A DNA stretch of 64,000 nt from an uncultured Lachnospiraceae bacterium (GTDB taxonomy: Bacteria > Bacillota > Clostridia > Lachnospirales > Lachnospiraceae), in contig CAJTUB010000003.1 in NCBI GenBank assembly GCA_910579465.1, forward strand, positions 248,001-312,000. Reading direction: 5' to 3'. This document shows, piece after piece, positions 1 to 8,573 of the stretch (positions are counted from its first letter, which is position 1; every line of letters starts with the position of its first letter). The notes beneath the pieces are model-generated. The model was not told the origin of the DNA. It was given only the letters and a program-made list of their open reading frames with translations, and did not search any database. The position numbers and the translations under genes are program-made.

Positions 1-296
1 CTTGCGAGGAGGAGTTCGGCGTATCCGCAGCAGCAGGCGTAGTAGTTGCAGCAGCAGGTCCGGCAGCAGCAGCTGAGGAAGAGAAGACCGAGTTCAACGT
101 AGAGCTGACCGAGGCAGGCGGCGAGAAGGTTAAGGTTATTAAGGTAGTTCGTGAAGTAACCGGCCTTGGCTTAAAGGAAGCAAAGGATCTGGTTGAGGGC
201 GCTCCGAAGGTAGTGAAGGAAGGCGCATCCAAGGCAGAGGCTGAGGAAATCAAGAAGAAGTTAGAGGAAGTAGGCGCAAAGGTTACCTTAAAGTAA
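1..296 (+). CDS. rplL: 50S ribosomal protein L7/L12, C-terminal part
   Basis: The 3' part of the gene for L7/L12, the stalk protein that recruits translation GTPases to the ribosome. The visible part holds the Ala-rich hinge followed by the conserved C-terminal domain (FNVELTEAGGEKVKVIKVVR, then the GLGLKEAKDLVEGAP motif), and ends VGAKVTLK before TAA at 294-296. Reading codons begin at base 3. The 5' end lies outside the window. A rho-independent terminator follows directly, so it is the last gene of its (rplJ-rplL type) unit. Only the truncation by the window edge limits the call. Confidence 0.97.
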   Translation, partial: CEEEFGVSAAAGVVVAAAGPAAAAEEEKTEFNVELTEAGGEKVKVIKVVREVTGLGLKEAKDLVEGAPKVVKEGASKAEAEEIKKKLEEVGAKVTLK

Positions 297-312
297 TCTT
301 AAGTCTCCGGAG

Positions 313-345
313 AGGGCTGTCCGCTTGTTGCGGATGGCCCTTTTT
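313..345 (+). terminator. Rho-independent terminator of rplL
   Basis: A 12-bp G-U-tolerant stem (AGGGCTGTCCGC with GCGGATGGCCCT) and a 4-5 nt loop, followed by a T-run at 341-345. It lies 16 bases after the rplL stop codon. Confidence 0.85.
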
Positions 346-390
346 GATTTATGAGAGATACGGCTCCCTGTATGCCGGCACAGCGTTTTT

Positions 391-447
391 CCCCTTGTGC
401 TGCCAGGCTTTCCAGGTGGAACCCTGTGCGAAGCAGCACAAGAGGGG
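391..447. repeat. Intergenic inverted repeat between rplL and dpaB
   Basis: The arms CCCCTTGTGCTGC (391-403) and GCAGCACAAGAGGGG (433-447) pair with one bulged base. Neither strand has a U-tract directly after the stem, so it is not a textbook terminator. It lies in the convergent gap between rplL and dpaB and may act as a 3'-end structure for dpaB mRNA. Confidence 0.6.
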
Positions 448-466
448 AAGCAGGCTGCCCTGTTTT

Positions 467-1048
467 TTACCGCAGCATCGGCTGAATCTGCTTTTCGACA
501 ATTGCAAAGGAAGCAGATGCCGGAATGAGCGCCATGTCGGCTACCAGGGAATTTGGTTTTCCGGTACAGTCGTCCTGACGGAACGGTACAAAATAATAGT
601 TACGGGTATTTAAAAGCTTCCCGATGTTAGCAGCATTTCCGGTAAGACCGTCATTGCTGGAGATTGCCACTAAAACGGGGCGGTTATTGCGCAGGTGTGC
701 CTTGACTGCCATGGTAACCGGTGTGTCCGTAATGCCGTAGGCAAGCTTGGCGATGGTATTTCCGGTGCAGGGAGCCACAATAATGAGGTCGAAGAGCTTC
801 TTCGGACCAATCGGTTCCGCAGCCGGAATCGTGTCAATTACATTGTTGCCGGTAATGGCCTCGATTTCGGTACGGAAGTCGGAGGCTTTGTAAAAACGGC
901 TGTCGATAGAAGCCGTATGAAAGGAAAAAATCGGGGTAACCGCTGCCCCGAGGCGAATCAGCTCTTTTAACGGATCAAGTATTTTTGAGAACGTACAGTA
1001 AGAAGCGGTAATGGCAAAGCCGATGCGTTTGCCCTGAAGGTTCTCCAT
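467..1048 (-). CDS. dpaB: Dipicolinate synthase subunit B
   Basis: The flavoprotein-like subunit of dipicolinic acid synthase, which makes the spore-core chelator DPA from a lysine-pathway intermediate in the mother cell. The 193-residue protein has the flavoprotein-type fold pattern GKRIGFAITASYCTFSKI, PIFSF near residue 42, LIIVAPCTGNTIAKLAYGITDTPVTMAVKAHLRN and the C-terminal RQDDCTGKP. Length and motifs match SpoVFB. Start: the first in-frame ATG (1066) is unlikely, because a strong GGAAAGGAG lies 7 bases before the ATG at 1048. The gene starts 4 bases after the dpaA stop, so the two form an operon. Sigma-K control is expected for the family but I could not define a promoter. Confidence 0.93.
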   Translation of the reverse strand: MENLQGKRIGFAITASYCTFSKILDPLKELIRLGAAVTPIFSFHTASIDSRFYKASDFRTEIEAITGNNVIDTIPAAEPIGPKKLFDLIIVAPCTGNTIAKLAYGITDTPVTMAVKAHLRNNRPVLVAISSNDGLTGNAANIGKLLNTRNYYFVPFRQDDCTGKPNSLVADMALIPASASFAIVEKQIQPMLR

Positions 1049-1052
1049 AAGA

Positions 1053-1763
1053 TTACTCCTTTCCAAAATGAGTTTCTATTTCTTCAAACATAAGCTTTGC
1101 AGCGGAGTCCGGTGAAAAACGGGACGGAAGCGCCCCGCCCGGGACTATCCGTACGCCCGGAATTTCCTGCGTGCAGCAGGGCGTGCTGGCAAGCTCAATT
1201 AAAAGCGCCGGTGCGTCTTTTGCAGAAACCGGAAGTTTATCCAGAACCGGAAACGGTATCGTATTCAGAATCAGTGTGCCGTCAAGGGTGGCGAGACGTT
1301 CTAACGGCAGTGCCGTAAAGCCGTCCCGCTCTGCAAGCGCAAGCTCGGCCGGAGCTTTGCTGTATACAGTAACGTCGGCGTCAAGGGCCGCAAACAGACG
1401 GCTGCATTCCTTTCCGAGAAAACCGTAGCCCAGTACGAGAACACGGCTTTCACAAAGCGCCACAGGGGATTCGGAAATTGCAAGCGCGAGCGCGCCTTCC
1501 GCAGTATAAACGGAATTTTTTGTACGGAATGCTGCGCTTTGCGTTATCTTTCTATAGCCTGCTTTTGTAAGCAGTTCCATGTCGGACGCCGGACCGCCCC
1601 AGATCATGGCGTTTTCCTTTACCACATCGGTATGGGAGGTAAAATGCTCTTTCGGAGAGAGGATTAAGAGATCTGCCGGAGCCTGCTCCGACCAGCCGGC
1701 CCTAGTCAGCATAGCAGACAAAAGAGCGTGGCGGCAGTCATTTCCATAAATCATAAAGTTCAT
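1053..1763 (-). CDS. dpaA: Dipicolinate synthase subunit A, short form
   Basis: The NAD(P)-binding subunit of dipicolinate synthase. The C-terminal half has the Rossmann signature VLVLGYGFLGKECSRLFAAL followed by DADVTVYSK, then LILNTIPFPVLDK and LLIELASTPC, as in SpoVFA. At 236 residues it is about 60 shorter than B. subtilis SpoVFA (about 297). The deficit is in the N-terminal domain, which still opens with a nucleotide-fold-like strand (MNFMIYGNDCRHALLSAML). It is preceded by a TAGGAG RBS and followed 4 bases later by dpaB. The pairing with dpaB makes the role secure; the compact N-terminus is the unusual point. Confidence 0.88.
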   Translation of the reverse strand: MNFMIYGNDCRHALLSAMLTRAGWSEQAPADLLILSPKEHFTSHTDVVKENAMIWGGPASDMELLTKAGYRKITQSAAFRTKNSVYTAEGALALAISESPVALCESRVLVLGYGFLGKECSRLFAALDADVTVYSKAPAELALAERDGFTALPLERLATLDGTLILNTIPFPVLDKLPVSAKDAPALLIELASTPCCTQEIPGVRIVPGGALPSRFSPDSAAKLMFEEIETHFGKE

Positions 1764-1879
1764 AATTTGCTCCTAAGATTCATTTATAACACAGTGTATT
1801 CCCGAAATGTCGTTTTGTGTTTGCACAAAAAAGAAAAGAACAGAATAGAATAAAGGGAAAAATCCTGATAGGTGAAAAA

Positions 1880-2896
1880 ATGGGACAAAAATTTTTTTCG
1901 GGCGGAAACAGCGGAGAAGGCTTTCATAATTATTTTGACGGTATACTGCCGGTATGGGAGCGGCTGGAACGGTTCTTTATTATAAAGGGAGGACCGGGCG
2001 TCGGAAAGAGTACGCTGATGAAGCGCGTTGCAGCCAAAGCGGAGGAAGCGGGAGAGGAAACAGAATATTTTTATTGTTCGGGCGACCCGGACAGCCTTGA
2101 TGCAGTAAGGCTTGTAAAGCGAGGGATTCTTTTTGCCGACGGAACTGCGCCGCATTGTCTGGACCCGGTATTTCCGGGCGCCGTGGAGGAGATTCTGAAC
2201 CTCGGGGAACAGATTGACCGTAAGAGGATTGTCAGATACCGTGACGAGGTGGAATACCTGACAAAGCAGAATAAGCTTTCTTACCGCAGGGCATATGCAT
2301 ACCTGAAGGCTGCGGCAGCACTGGAGGAAGAGCGTTATCTGGAGGTTTCTGCCTGTCTGGACCAGAAGAAGCTGAAAAAGCACCTTTTGGAAATTATGGG
2401 AGAGAATGAGGAATATGAGGAGAAGCAGATAAGAAAGCTTTTTCTGGATGCTATAACCTGTAAGGGAACGCTCTGCTTTGCGGACGGGATGGCACAAAAA
2501 GGAGACTGTGTGAAGGTTACAGGGGACTATGCCGGGGTAGTTCTGGATGCGGCAAGCCGGATGCTTTCCGGCGGAAAACAGGAGCTGTTCTGCAATCCGC
2601 TGCTGCCGCTTAAGGTAAATCATGTGTATCTGCCGGGGCAGAAGAAGTTTCTGACCTCTGCAGCGATAAGCAGCGGACAGGAGATTTCCGCAGATGAGTT
2701 TATGGCAAAGGCGTGCCATGAAAATGCCGGACAGTGCCATGCGGAAGCACAGAAGCTGACCGAAGCGGCAATGCTCTGCCTGAAGGAGTGCAAAAGGCTC
2801 CACGATGAGCTGGAGGAAATCTATAAGGAATGCGTGGACTTTGCGCAGGTCAGCGAAAGAACAGAGGCGCTTTTGGAGACGGTCCGTTCCCTGTAA
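1880..2896 (+). CDS. P-loop ATPase of the PRK06851 type
   Basis: A 338-residue cytoplasmic protein with a Walker A motif, FIIKGGPGVGKSTLMKR, near residue 35. It is preceded by the family-typical FFSGGNSGEGFHNYFDGILP. The middle is charged and helical (residues about 115-200), and the C-terminal part has a second NTPase-like segment without a recognisable P-loop. The family is conserved in spore-forming Firmicutes; its function is unknown to me. Start: GATAGGTG lies just before the ATG at 1880. An upstream in-frame ATG at 1817 has no RBS. It is transcribed divergently from dpaA. Confidence 0.75.
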   Translation: MGQKFFSGGNSGEGFHNYFDGILPVWERLERFFIIKGGPGVGKSTLMKRVAAKAEEAGEETEYFYCSGDPDSLDAVRLVKRGILFADGTAPHCLDPVFPGAVEEILNLGEQIDRKRIVRYRDEVEYLTKQNKLSYRRAYAYLKAAAALEEERYLEVSACLDQKKLKKHLLEIMGENEEYEEKQIRKLFLDAITCKGTLCFADGMAQKGDCVKVTGDYAGVVLDAASRMLSGGKQELFCNPLLPLKVNHVYLPGQKKFLTSAAISSGQEISADEFMAKACHENAGQCHAEAQKLTEAAMLCLKECKRLHDELEEIYKECVDFAQVSERTEALLETVRSL

Positions 2897-2902
2897 TTGA
2901 AA

Positions 2903-2926
2903 GAAGCGCTTTCATCAGCGTTTTCC
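2903..2926. repeat. Palindromic repeat copy shared with 48377-48402
   Basis: On the minus strand this reads GGAAAACGCTGATGAAAGCG and continues CTTC. Sixteen bases (AACGCTGATGAAAGCG) are identical to 48381-48396. The site lies in the gap between the ATPase gene and the dehydrogenase gene. No gene covers it. Confidence 0.6.
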
Positions 2927-2997
2927 TAAATGAATAATTTTTCCGTAAAAGCATCATAATGAAACAAAAGTGAAGCGTAAAAAGAACGGAGGCAGAA

Positions 2998-4032
2998 ATG
3001 AAAAAAATATGTTTTTTCGATACGAAGCCATACGATAAGCTGTACTTTGACGAGTTTGCCGAAAAGTATGGATTTGAAATGGTATACTGTGAGTCAAAGC
3101 TTTCTGAAAAGAGTGTAGTGTTAGCAAAGGGCTGCGATGCGGTCGTGGCATTTGTCAATGATTCCGTGAATGCGGCAGTAGTCCGTGCATTGCTGGAAAT
3201 GGATATTACCATTGTGGCAATGCGCTGTGCAGGCTATAACAACGTGGATTTCAAGGAGGCATACGGAAAGCTTCATATTGTGCGCGTGCCGGCATATTCC
3301 CCTTATGCGGTGGCAGAATTTACGATGGGTATGTTTTTGATGCTGAACCGTAAGCTGCACCGGGCATGCAACAGGGTCCGGGAGTACAATTTCAGCCTGG
3401 CGGGACTGGTAGGGACGGATTTTTACGGGAAAACCGTAGGGGTAGTCGGCACCGGAAAAATCGGCCAGGTGTTTATGGACATCTGCCTTGGGTTTGGAAT
3501 GAAGGTGCTTGCCTATGACCCGTATCCGAAGGAGCGGGAGGGCGTCCGCTATGTGAGCTTTGAAGAGCTCTGCAGAAATTCCGATATGATTTCCCTCCAT
3601 TGTCCGCTGACGAAGGAGTCCTACCATATTGTGGATGAGAAAGCAATCCGGAACATGAAAAAGGGCGTTATAATTGTCAATACCTCCCGCGGCGCACTGA
3701 TTGATTCCGCCGCCCTGATTGAAGGCTTAAAGGACGGAACCGTCGGGGCTGCCGGTCTGGACGTATACGAGGAGGAGGGAGATTTCTTTTATGAGGATTA
3801 TTCGGGCGAGATACTGCAGGACGACGAGCTTGTGCTTCTGATTTCCATGCCGAACGTCCTGGTGACGTCCCATCAGGCATTTCTGACGGAGGAGGCATTA
3901 CGGAATATTGCCGAAACAACAACAGAAAACCTGCGGCAGTATTTTGCAGGAGAAGCGCTTCCGAATGAGGTCTGCTATCGTTGTTCCAAAGACAATATAT
4001 GTAAAAAGGAGCATAAGGCGCGTTGCTTTTAG
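2998..4032 (+). CDS. ldhA: D-lactate dehydrogenase family 2-hydroxyacid dehydrogenase
   Basis: An NAD-dependent D-2-hydroxyacid dehydrogenase, most likely D-lactate dehydrogenase reducing pyruvate in the cytoplasm. Features in order: substrate domain with MRCAGYNNVD (residue about 76), RVPAYSPYAVAEFTMGMFLMLNRKLH, Rossmann loop GVVGTGKIGQ, VNTSRGALIDSAALIEGLKDG with the catalytic Arg, GLDVYEEEGDFF with the conserved Glu, and TSHQAFLT with the catalytic His. The length of 344 fits LdhA (about 330). The C-terminus adds a short Cys/Lys-rich tail (CYRCSKDNICKKEHKARCF) beyond the usual end. The ATG at 2998 follows AACGGAGGCAGAA. It appears monocistronic. Confidence 0.9.
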   Translation: MKKICFFDTKPYDKLYFDEFAEKYGFEMVYCESKLSEKSVVLAKGCDAVVAFVNDSVNAAVVRALLEMDITIVAMRCAGYNNVDFKEAYGKLHIVRVPAYSPYAVAEFTMGMFLMLNRKLHRACNRVREYNFSLAGLVGTDFYGKTVGVVGTGKIGQVFMDICLGFGMKVLAYDPYPKEREGVRYVSFEELCRNSDMISLHCPLTKESYHIVDEKAIRNMKKGVIIVNTSRGALIDSAALIEGLKDGTVGAAGLDVYEEEGDFFYEDYSGEILQDDELVLLISMPNVLVTSHQAFLTEEALRNIAETTTENLRQYFAGEALPNEVCYRCSKDNICKKEHKARCF

Positions 4033-4108
4033 GGCAGGGCAGGATGCATTCCCGTGGGCTCTCCATGCATTGGAAAAAAGTATCAGCATGCAATATCGGC
4101 AGAAATGC

Positions 4109-4137
4109 TTGCGTTTCTGCGAGGATTGTACTATAAT
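4109..4137 (+). promoter_or_regulatory. Sigma-A-type promoter
   Basis: The -35 TTGCGT (4109-4114), a 17-bp spacer and the -10 TATAAT (4132-4137) lie upstream of the gene at 4200. Confidence 0.75.
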
Positions 4138-4199
4138 AAAAACGCTATTGATGTTGATACGGCATGGGAGCCTTTAGAAACGGGAAGGTGATATTTGAA

Positions 4200-4781
4200 A
4201 TGGCAAAGAAAGAGGCGCAGGGGACGAGGGAGATTTATATTTTATTAATCAGAACGCAGTCATTGCTCTCACGGGTAATACATATAGCGACCAGAGAAGA
4301 ATATACGCATGTTTCCATCGGGATGGAAAGCGATTGCACACAGTTTTACAGCTTTGCAAGACGGTATACGAATCTGCCGCTTCCGGCAGGCTTTGTGCAG
4401 GAAAGCATTGAAAGCGGGATGATGGCGAAGTGCAAGACGGCGCCATGCGCCCTGTACCGTATGTCTGTGCCTGCAAGCTCTTATTACACGCTGCGCAGGA
4501 AGTTTAAAAGGATGCTGCCGAAGCAGAAGAGGTTCCAGTACAGTGTCCTCGGCACGTTCCTGTGCTTTTTCGGAATTGCGTACAAGCGTGAAAACAAGTA
4601 TTTTTGTTCCCAGTTTGTAGCGGAGACCTTAAACGAGGCAGGACTGTTAAAGCTGACAAAGTCCCCGGCGCTGTATCATCCGGTGGATTTTATTACGCTG
4701 CCGCAGATAGAGCTGTGCTATAAGGGAACGCTCGGCGGTCTGGAACGGATGAGGGACTGTCTGCCTGTGGGAAACTGCTAA
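4200..4781 (+). CDS. Putative permuted papain-fold (YiiX/NlpC-P60-like) protein
   Basis: A 193-residue protein with no signal peptide. Two conserved blocks suggest a permuted NlpC/P60-type amidase/peptidase fold: EYTHVSIGMESDCTQFYSFARR near residue 35, with a His after the first strand, and KYFCSQFVAETLNEAGLL near residue 142, with a nucleophile-like Cys followed by the family's QF(V/A)A(E/D)xL. In such folds the Cys-His pair is catalytic; the substrate here is unknown. The ATG at 4200 has GGGAAGGTG 9 bases upstream. An earlier in-frame ATG at 4164 lacks an RBS. The gene has its own promoter and lies between ldhA and gltX. Confidence 0.65.
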   Translation: MAKKEAQGTREIYILLIRTQSLLSRVIHIATREEYTHVSIGMESDCTQFYSFARRYTNLPLPAGFVQESIESGMMAKCKTAPCALYRMSVPASSYYTLRRKFKRMLPKQKRFQYSVLGTFLCFFGIAYKRENKYFCSQFVAETLNEAGLLKLTKSPALYHPVDFITLPQIELCYKGTLGGLERMRDCLPVGNC

Positions 4782-4854
4782 AGGTTATGGCGGAGACAGA
4801 TCTGCCGTCTGCCCGGACAGCTCTGCGGGGAGTCTGAATAAATAAAGGAGAAGA

Positions 4855-6531
4855 TTGAACAATCTGAAAAAAAAAATGAACAACTATGATTTGGCCGAAT
4901 TGATTTTTCCTGATGTAAGCAGCGATATTGCGTCTTATCTGGCGAAGTATCCGGAAAGAAACCTCCCGGAAGGGGCAATAGTAACAAGGTATGCGCCGAG
5001 CCCGACCGGGTTTGTCCATATTGGCGCACTGTTTGCAACCTTTTGTGAAAGAACCTTTGCAAAGCAGAGCGGCGGGGTGTTTTATCTGAGAATCGAAGAT
5101 ACTGATACCAAGCGGACGATAGAGAACGGAATCGAGCTTATTATTGAAGACTTAAAGAAGTTTGACGTTACCTTTGACGAAGGGCCGCAGAATGAGAAGG
5201 AGTATACCGGCGCATATGGTCCGTATATCCAGACGCAGCGGAAGGAAATCTATGAGAGCTTTATCAAATATCTGCTCGAGCAGGGAAAGGCGTATCCGTG
5301 CTTCTGTACCGAGGAGGAGGTAAACGAAATCCGCAGGCGTCAGGAAGAGGCGGAGGCCTCTATCGGTTACTGGGGAGAATGGGCGCCCTGCAGGAAGCTT
5401 TCCCCGGATGAGGCATATGAAAGAATCCAGAGGGGTGACCGCTATATTATCCGGCTCCGCTCGGAGGGCAGCGAAGAGAACAAAATCGTTTTAAACGATT
5501 TAATCAAGGGCGAAATCACCCTGCCGGAGAACCAGACGGATATCGTTATCCGGAAACAGGACGGGTATCCGACCTATCATTTTGCCCATGTCGTAGACGA
5601 TACCTTAATGCGTTCTACCCATATTATCCGCGGCGACGAATGGATTTCCACTTATCCGATTCATAAGCAGCTGTTCCAGATGTTAGGCCTGAAGGAGCCG
5701 AAGTATGCGCACATTTCCCCGTTATTAAAAAATGATAACGGCTCTATCCGGAAGTTAAGCAAGCGGAAGGATCCGGAGTGTGCAATGAGCTATTACGGCG
5801 ATATCGGTATGCCGTCCGAGGCAGTTGTAATTTATCTTGCGACAATTGCAAACAGCAATTTTGAGGAATGGTATCTGCAGCATCCGAAGGAGGACATTTA
5901 CAATTTTAAGTTCACCTTTGAAGCGATGAGCTCCAGCGGTGCCATGTTTGATATTGTCAAGATGTATAATATCTCCAAAAACTACATCGGAGAGCTGACC
6001 GCGGAGCAGCTTTATGAGAAGTCAGTTCCGTTCTTAGAACGGCATGACCCGCAGCTGTTCCGTCTGTTTACGGCAGACCCTGCCTATACGAAGGAGGTAC
6101 TGCGGATTGACCGGGAGAATGAGAAGCCAAGAAAGGATATCGCGGTCTACAGTGATATCAAGGCACAGGTCTGGTTCATGTTCGACGAGTTGTTTACGTA
6201 TGACTGGGACAGCTCCGTAAGAAAGGTTGACACAGCGCTGCTGCTCGACTATATGGAAAACGTATTTGACCCTTCTGCCGATTCGCAGCAATGGTTTGCA
6301 GATATCAAGGAGTTTGCGGGACGGCATAACTATGCAGTCGATAAGAAGGCATATAAAAAGAATCCGGAGGAATATGCCGGGCTGTTCAGCGACGTGTGCG
6401 AGATGCTCCGCTATGTGGTCTCCACGCAGACGAGGACGATGGACCTCTGCTCCATCCTTAAGGTGTTAGGAAAGGACAGGGTATTAGAGAGGATTCACAG
6501 GTATCAGGAGAAGGTGGACGGAGCGGAATGA
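4855..6531 (+). CDS. gltX: Glutamyl-tRNA synthetase
   Basis: A class Ic aminoacyl-tRNA synthetase that charges tRNA-Glu (possibly also tRNA-Gln). It shows RYAPSPTGFVHIGALF (HIGH motif as HIGA), RIEDTDTKR, the substrate pocket HIIRGDEWISTYP and the KLSKRKD form of KMSKS. The 558 residues exceed the usual 470-490; the long form with an N-terminal extension (NYDLAELIFPDV...) and an enlarged C-terminal helical domain is common in Lachnospiraceae. The best-supported start is TTG at 4855, four bases after AAAGGAG. The next ATG (4876) lies in an A-run with no RBS. The stop overlaps the next gene's ATG. Confidence 0.93.
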   Translation: MNNLKKKMNNYDLAELIFPDVSSDIASYLAKYPERNLPEGAIVTRYAPSPTGFVHIGALFATFCERTFAKQSGGVFYLRIEDTDTKRTIENGIELIIEDLKKFDVTFDEGPQNEKEYTGAYGPYIQTQRKEIYESFIKYLLEQGKAYPCFCTEEEVNEIRRRQEEAEASIGYWGEWAPCRKLSPDEAYERIQRGDRYIIRLRSEGSEENKIVLNDLIKGEITLPENQTDIVIRKQDGYPTYHFAHVVDDTLMRSTHIIRGDEWISTYPIHKQLFQMLGLKEPKYAHISPLLKNDNGSIRKLSKRKDPECAMSYYGDIGMPSEAVVIYLATIANSNFEEWYLQHPKEDIYNFKFTFEAMSSSGAMFDIVKMYNISKNYIGELTAEQLYEKSVPFLERHDPQLFRLFTADPAYTKEVLRIDRENEKPRKDIAVYSDIKAQVWFMFDELFTYDWDSSVRKVDTALLLDYMENVFDPSADSQQWFADIKEFAGRHNYAVDKKAYKKNPEEYAGLFSDVCEMLRYVVSTQTRTMDLCSILKVLGKDRVLERIHRYQEKVDGAE

Positions 6532-7286
6532 ATAATTCAGAGAAGGTAAAGCAGGCGAAAGAGAGCTTTGAGCGTATTCTGGACAATAAAAAATATGCCG
6601 GTATCATAAAGGATGACAGCCATCTGGAGGTCCTGCTCAGTCTGGCAGACGGCGCCAGGAACAGAAAGATTTTAGATATTGGCACTGGAACCGGGTATCT
6701 GGCGTTTCCGTTAGCCGAAAGATTTCCGACGGCAGATGTTTCCGGAATTGATATTGCAGAAAACGTAATCGAAAAGAATAATGCGGTAGTTGCGGAAAAA
6801 GGTATTTCAAACCTTACCTTTCAGGCATTTGACGGACTAACGTACCCGTTTTCTGCAGAAAGCTTTGATCTCATAGTTACCCGGTATGCATTTCATCATT
6901 TTCCGGATGTTTCGGACGCTGTCCGGCAGATGCAGGAGCTTCTGGTAAAGGGCGGACGGGTGCTGGTTTCTGACCCGGTGCGGAATGAAAAGGATGGCAA
7001 TGGGATAATAGACCGCTTTATGCAGGTAAAAAAGGACGGGCATATCCAGTTTTATTCGTTTAAAGAGTTGGACGAGTTATTTTTAAGTCACGGGTTTGCG
7101 AAAGAAAAGCAGGTGGTTACAGAAATGAAGTTTCCTTTTGCACAAGGGGAGGAATACCTCAGCCTGTATGAGAACATTACGGAAGAAGAGAGAATGCTCT
7201 ATGATATTGCAAAGGAAAACGGTATTGTATGGGTTCGCTATATTGAGGTGGGGAATACTGTTTTTGTGAAGCAGGGAGCACAATAA
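6528..7286 (+). CDS. Class I SAM-dependent methyltransferase (UbiE-like)
   Basis: A 252-residue cytoplasmic methyltransferase. Motif I is ILDIGTGTGYLAFPLAERFP near residue 48, motif II is GIDIAENVIEKN, and the post-motif II acidic segment is FDLIVTRYAFHHFPDV, followed by LVKGGRVLVSDPV. This is the pattern of small-molecule methyltransferases such as UbiE/MenG relatives. No substrate can be assigned. The ATG overlaps the gltX stop by four bases (ATGA), implying translational coupling. Confidence 0.82.
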   Translation: MNNSEKVKQAKESFERILDNKKYAGIIKDDSHLEVLLSLADGARNRKILDIGTGTGYLAFPLAERFPTADVSGIDIAENVIEKNNAVVAEKGISNLTFQAFDGLTYPFSAESFDLIVTRYAFHHFPDVSDAVRQMQELLVKGGRVLVSDPVRNEKDGNGIIDRFMQVKKDGHIQFYSFKELDELFLSHGFAKEKQVVTEMKFPFAQGEEYLSLYENITEEERMLYDIAKENGIVWVRYIEVGNTVFVKQGAQ

Positions 7287-7308
7287 ATGCATAAAAGTTG
7301 GTGGCAAA

Positions 7309-8037
7309 ATGTTATTGCTTAAGGTGGCAATCTGTGATGATATACAAAGTGAGCTGGAAAAGATTAAAACGGCTCTGGGAGTTTATGAGAAAGCTCATCC
7401 TGAACTATGTTTTGATATGGATGAGTATCACACGGCGCTTGATATCTTAAAAGCTGTGGAAAAAGAAAAAACATATGACATAGCCCTTCTCGATGTCTGT
7501 ATGCCTGGCGTTCTTGGAACAGACATCGCGAAGGAAATGCTTGCAAAGGCTCCTGCCACCAATATTATTTTTCTGACAATCAGTAACGAATATGCAGTAG
7601 AGGCATTTGCAATAAATGCCACCCATTACCTGTTAAAACCATTTACGCAGGAACAGTTCAATGCGGCTCTTGAACGCGCTGTTGCGAAAATGCCGGAGGA
7701 AAAATTGCTTTCCCTTACATGTGTGGATGGTATGTACCGTGTGCGTACCAGCGAAATCGTATTCATAGAATCGCAGAGGCACTATCTGCTTTTTCATCTT
7801 TCCGGCGGGAAAACACTCAGACAGCGTGGGAAGCTGGCGCAGATGTATGAAGAGCTGCAGGAATATCCTGAGTTTATCCGGGTCGGGACTTCCTATATTG
7901 CCAACCTCATTTTTGTACGGAAAGTTTCTGCAAGTATCATAGAACTGTCAAATGGGAAAATTCCTATCCCTCGAAGAAGCAGCGTGGAAGTGCAGAGGGC
8001 TTATATGGATTTTTGCAGGAAACAGGCGTTGCTATGA
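7309..8037 (+). CDS. LytTR-family response regulator (orphan)
   Basis: The N-terminal receiver domain (about 1-120) has the acidic pocket CDD near residue 10, phospho-acceptor Asp62 in LLDVCMPG, Thr in FLTISN and Lys in LLKPF. The C-terminal LytTR DNA-binding domain (about 140-238) has VFIESQRHYLLFHL, and FIRVGTSYIANLIFVRKV followed by IPIPRRS. This is the AgrA/ComE/VirR architecture, typically activating transcription at paired direct repeats. No histidine kinase gene is adjacent, so its partner is elsewhere. The start ATG has only a weak RBS (GGTGG). A terminator follows. Confidence 0.88.
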   Translation: MLLLKVAICDDIQSELEKIKTALGVYEKAHPELCFDMDEYHTALDILKAVEKEKTYDIALLDVCMPGVLGTDIAKEMLAKAPATNIIFLTISNEYAVEAFAINATHYLLKPFTQEQFNAALERAVAKMPEEKLLSLTCVDGMYRVRTSEIVFIESQRHYLLFHLSGGKTLRQRGKLAQMYEELQEYPEFIRVGTSYIANLIFVRKVSASIIELSNGKIPIPRRSSVEVQRAYMDFCRKQALL

Positions 8038-8080
8038 GCGTTTTTTAATCAAATATGCCTAAAAGGCGACCAAATGTGCC

Positions 8081-8107
8081 AAAACCACTTTTTAGTGGTT
8101 TTTTTTG
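8081..8107 (+). terminator. Rho-independent terminator after the LytTR gene
   Basis: AAAACCACT and AGTGGTTTT pair around a TTTT loop, followed by a T-run through 8106. Confidence 0.85.
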
Positions 8108-8174
8108 TTATGATTACAGAGAGTAACAATAACAGTTTCTGATAGGTCAGTTAACTTTAAGAAAGGGGAAAATT

Positions 8175-8369
8175 ATGAATACTTGCGACAACAAAAGACC
8201 ATGCCCTTGTACCTACGATTGCCCGAATCATGGGAAATGCTGCGCCTGCGTAGCGCATCACCGCGATCATAACGAAGGGGTTCCCGGGTGTTTCTTTTCA
8301 AAAGAAGCAGAGGCTACATATGACAGGAGCATAGAAAATCTGGCGAGAGACCATGGATTGTTAAAATAG
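8175..8369 (+). CDS. DUF6485 family Cys-rich small protein
   Basis: A 64-residue protein with eight cysteines. The pattern CPCTYDCPNHGKCCACVAHHR, then the Cys before FFSKEAEATYDRSIENLA, matches the small DUF6485 family, which I recognise from Clostridia. The cysteine and histidine spacing suggests metal binding, probably zinc; that is inference. The ATG at 8175 follows AAGAAAGGGGAAAATT. It sits alone between a terminator and a hairpin, so it is probably its own unit. Confidence 0.75.
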   Translation: MNTCDNKRPCPCTYDCPNHGKCCACVAHHRDHNEGVPGCFFSKEAEATYDRSIENLARDHGLLK

Positions 8370-8456
8370 CAGAGGGGAAAAGGTATCTGCAAAAGCAGAC
8401 AGACCGGAAGGAGCCTTCTGAATTAATCTAACAGGGCGGCAGTTCTGTCAGGTATT

Positions 8457-8501
8457 CCGGTAGGCAGAGACAATCGACTGATTGTCTCTGCTGCTTACCG
8501 G
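8457..8501. repeat. Strong two-tier hairpin upstream of the signalling operon
   Basis: CAGAGACAATC (8465-8475) pairs perfectly with GATTGTCTCTG (8480-8490) around a GACT loop, and the outer CCGGTA pairs with TACCGG. No long T-run follows. It may end the DUF6485 mRNA or lie in the leader of the PAS-CPBP gene. Confidence 0.65.
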
Positions 8502-8573
8502 AGCTTTGAAGATGTTAGATAAAGAAAAATTAGCGCGGAACTAGCGTATTGGAGTTTTAACAGGGAGACTAAC

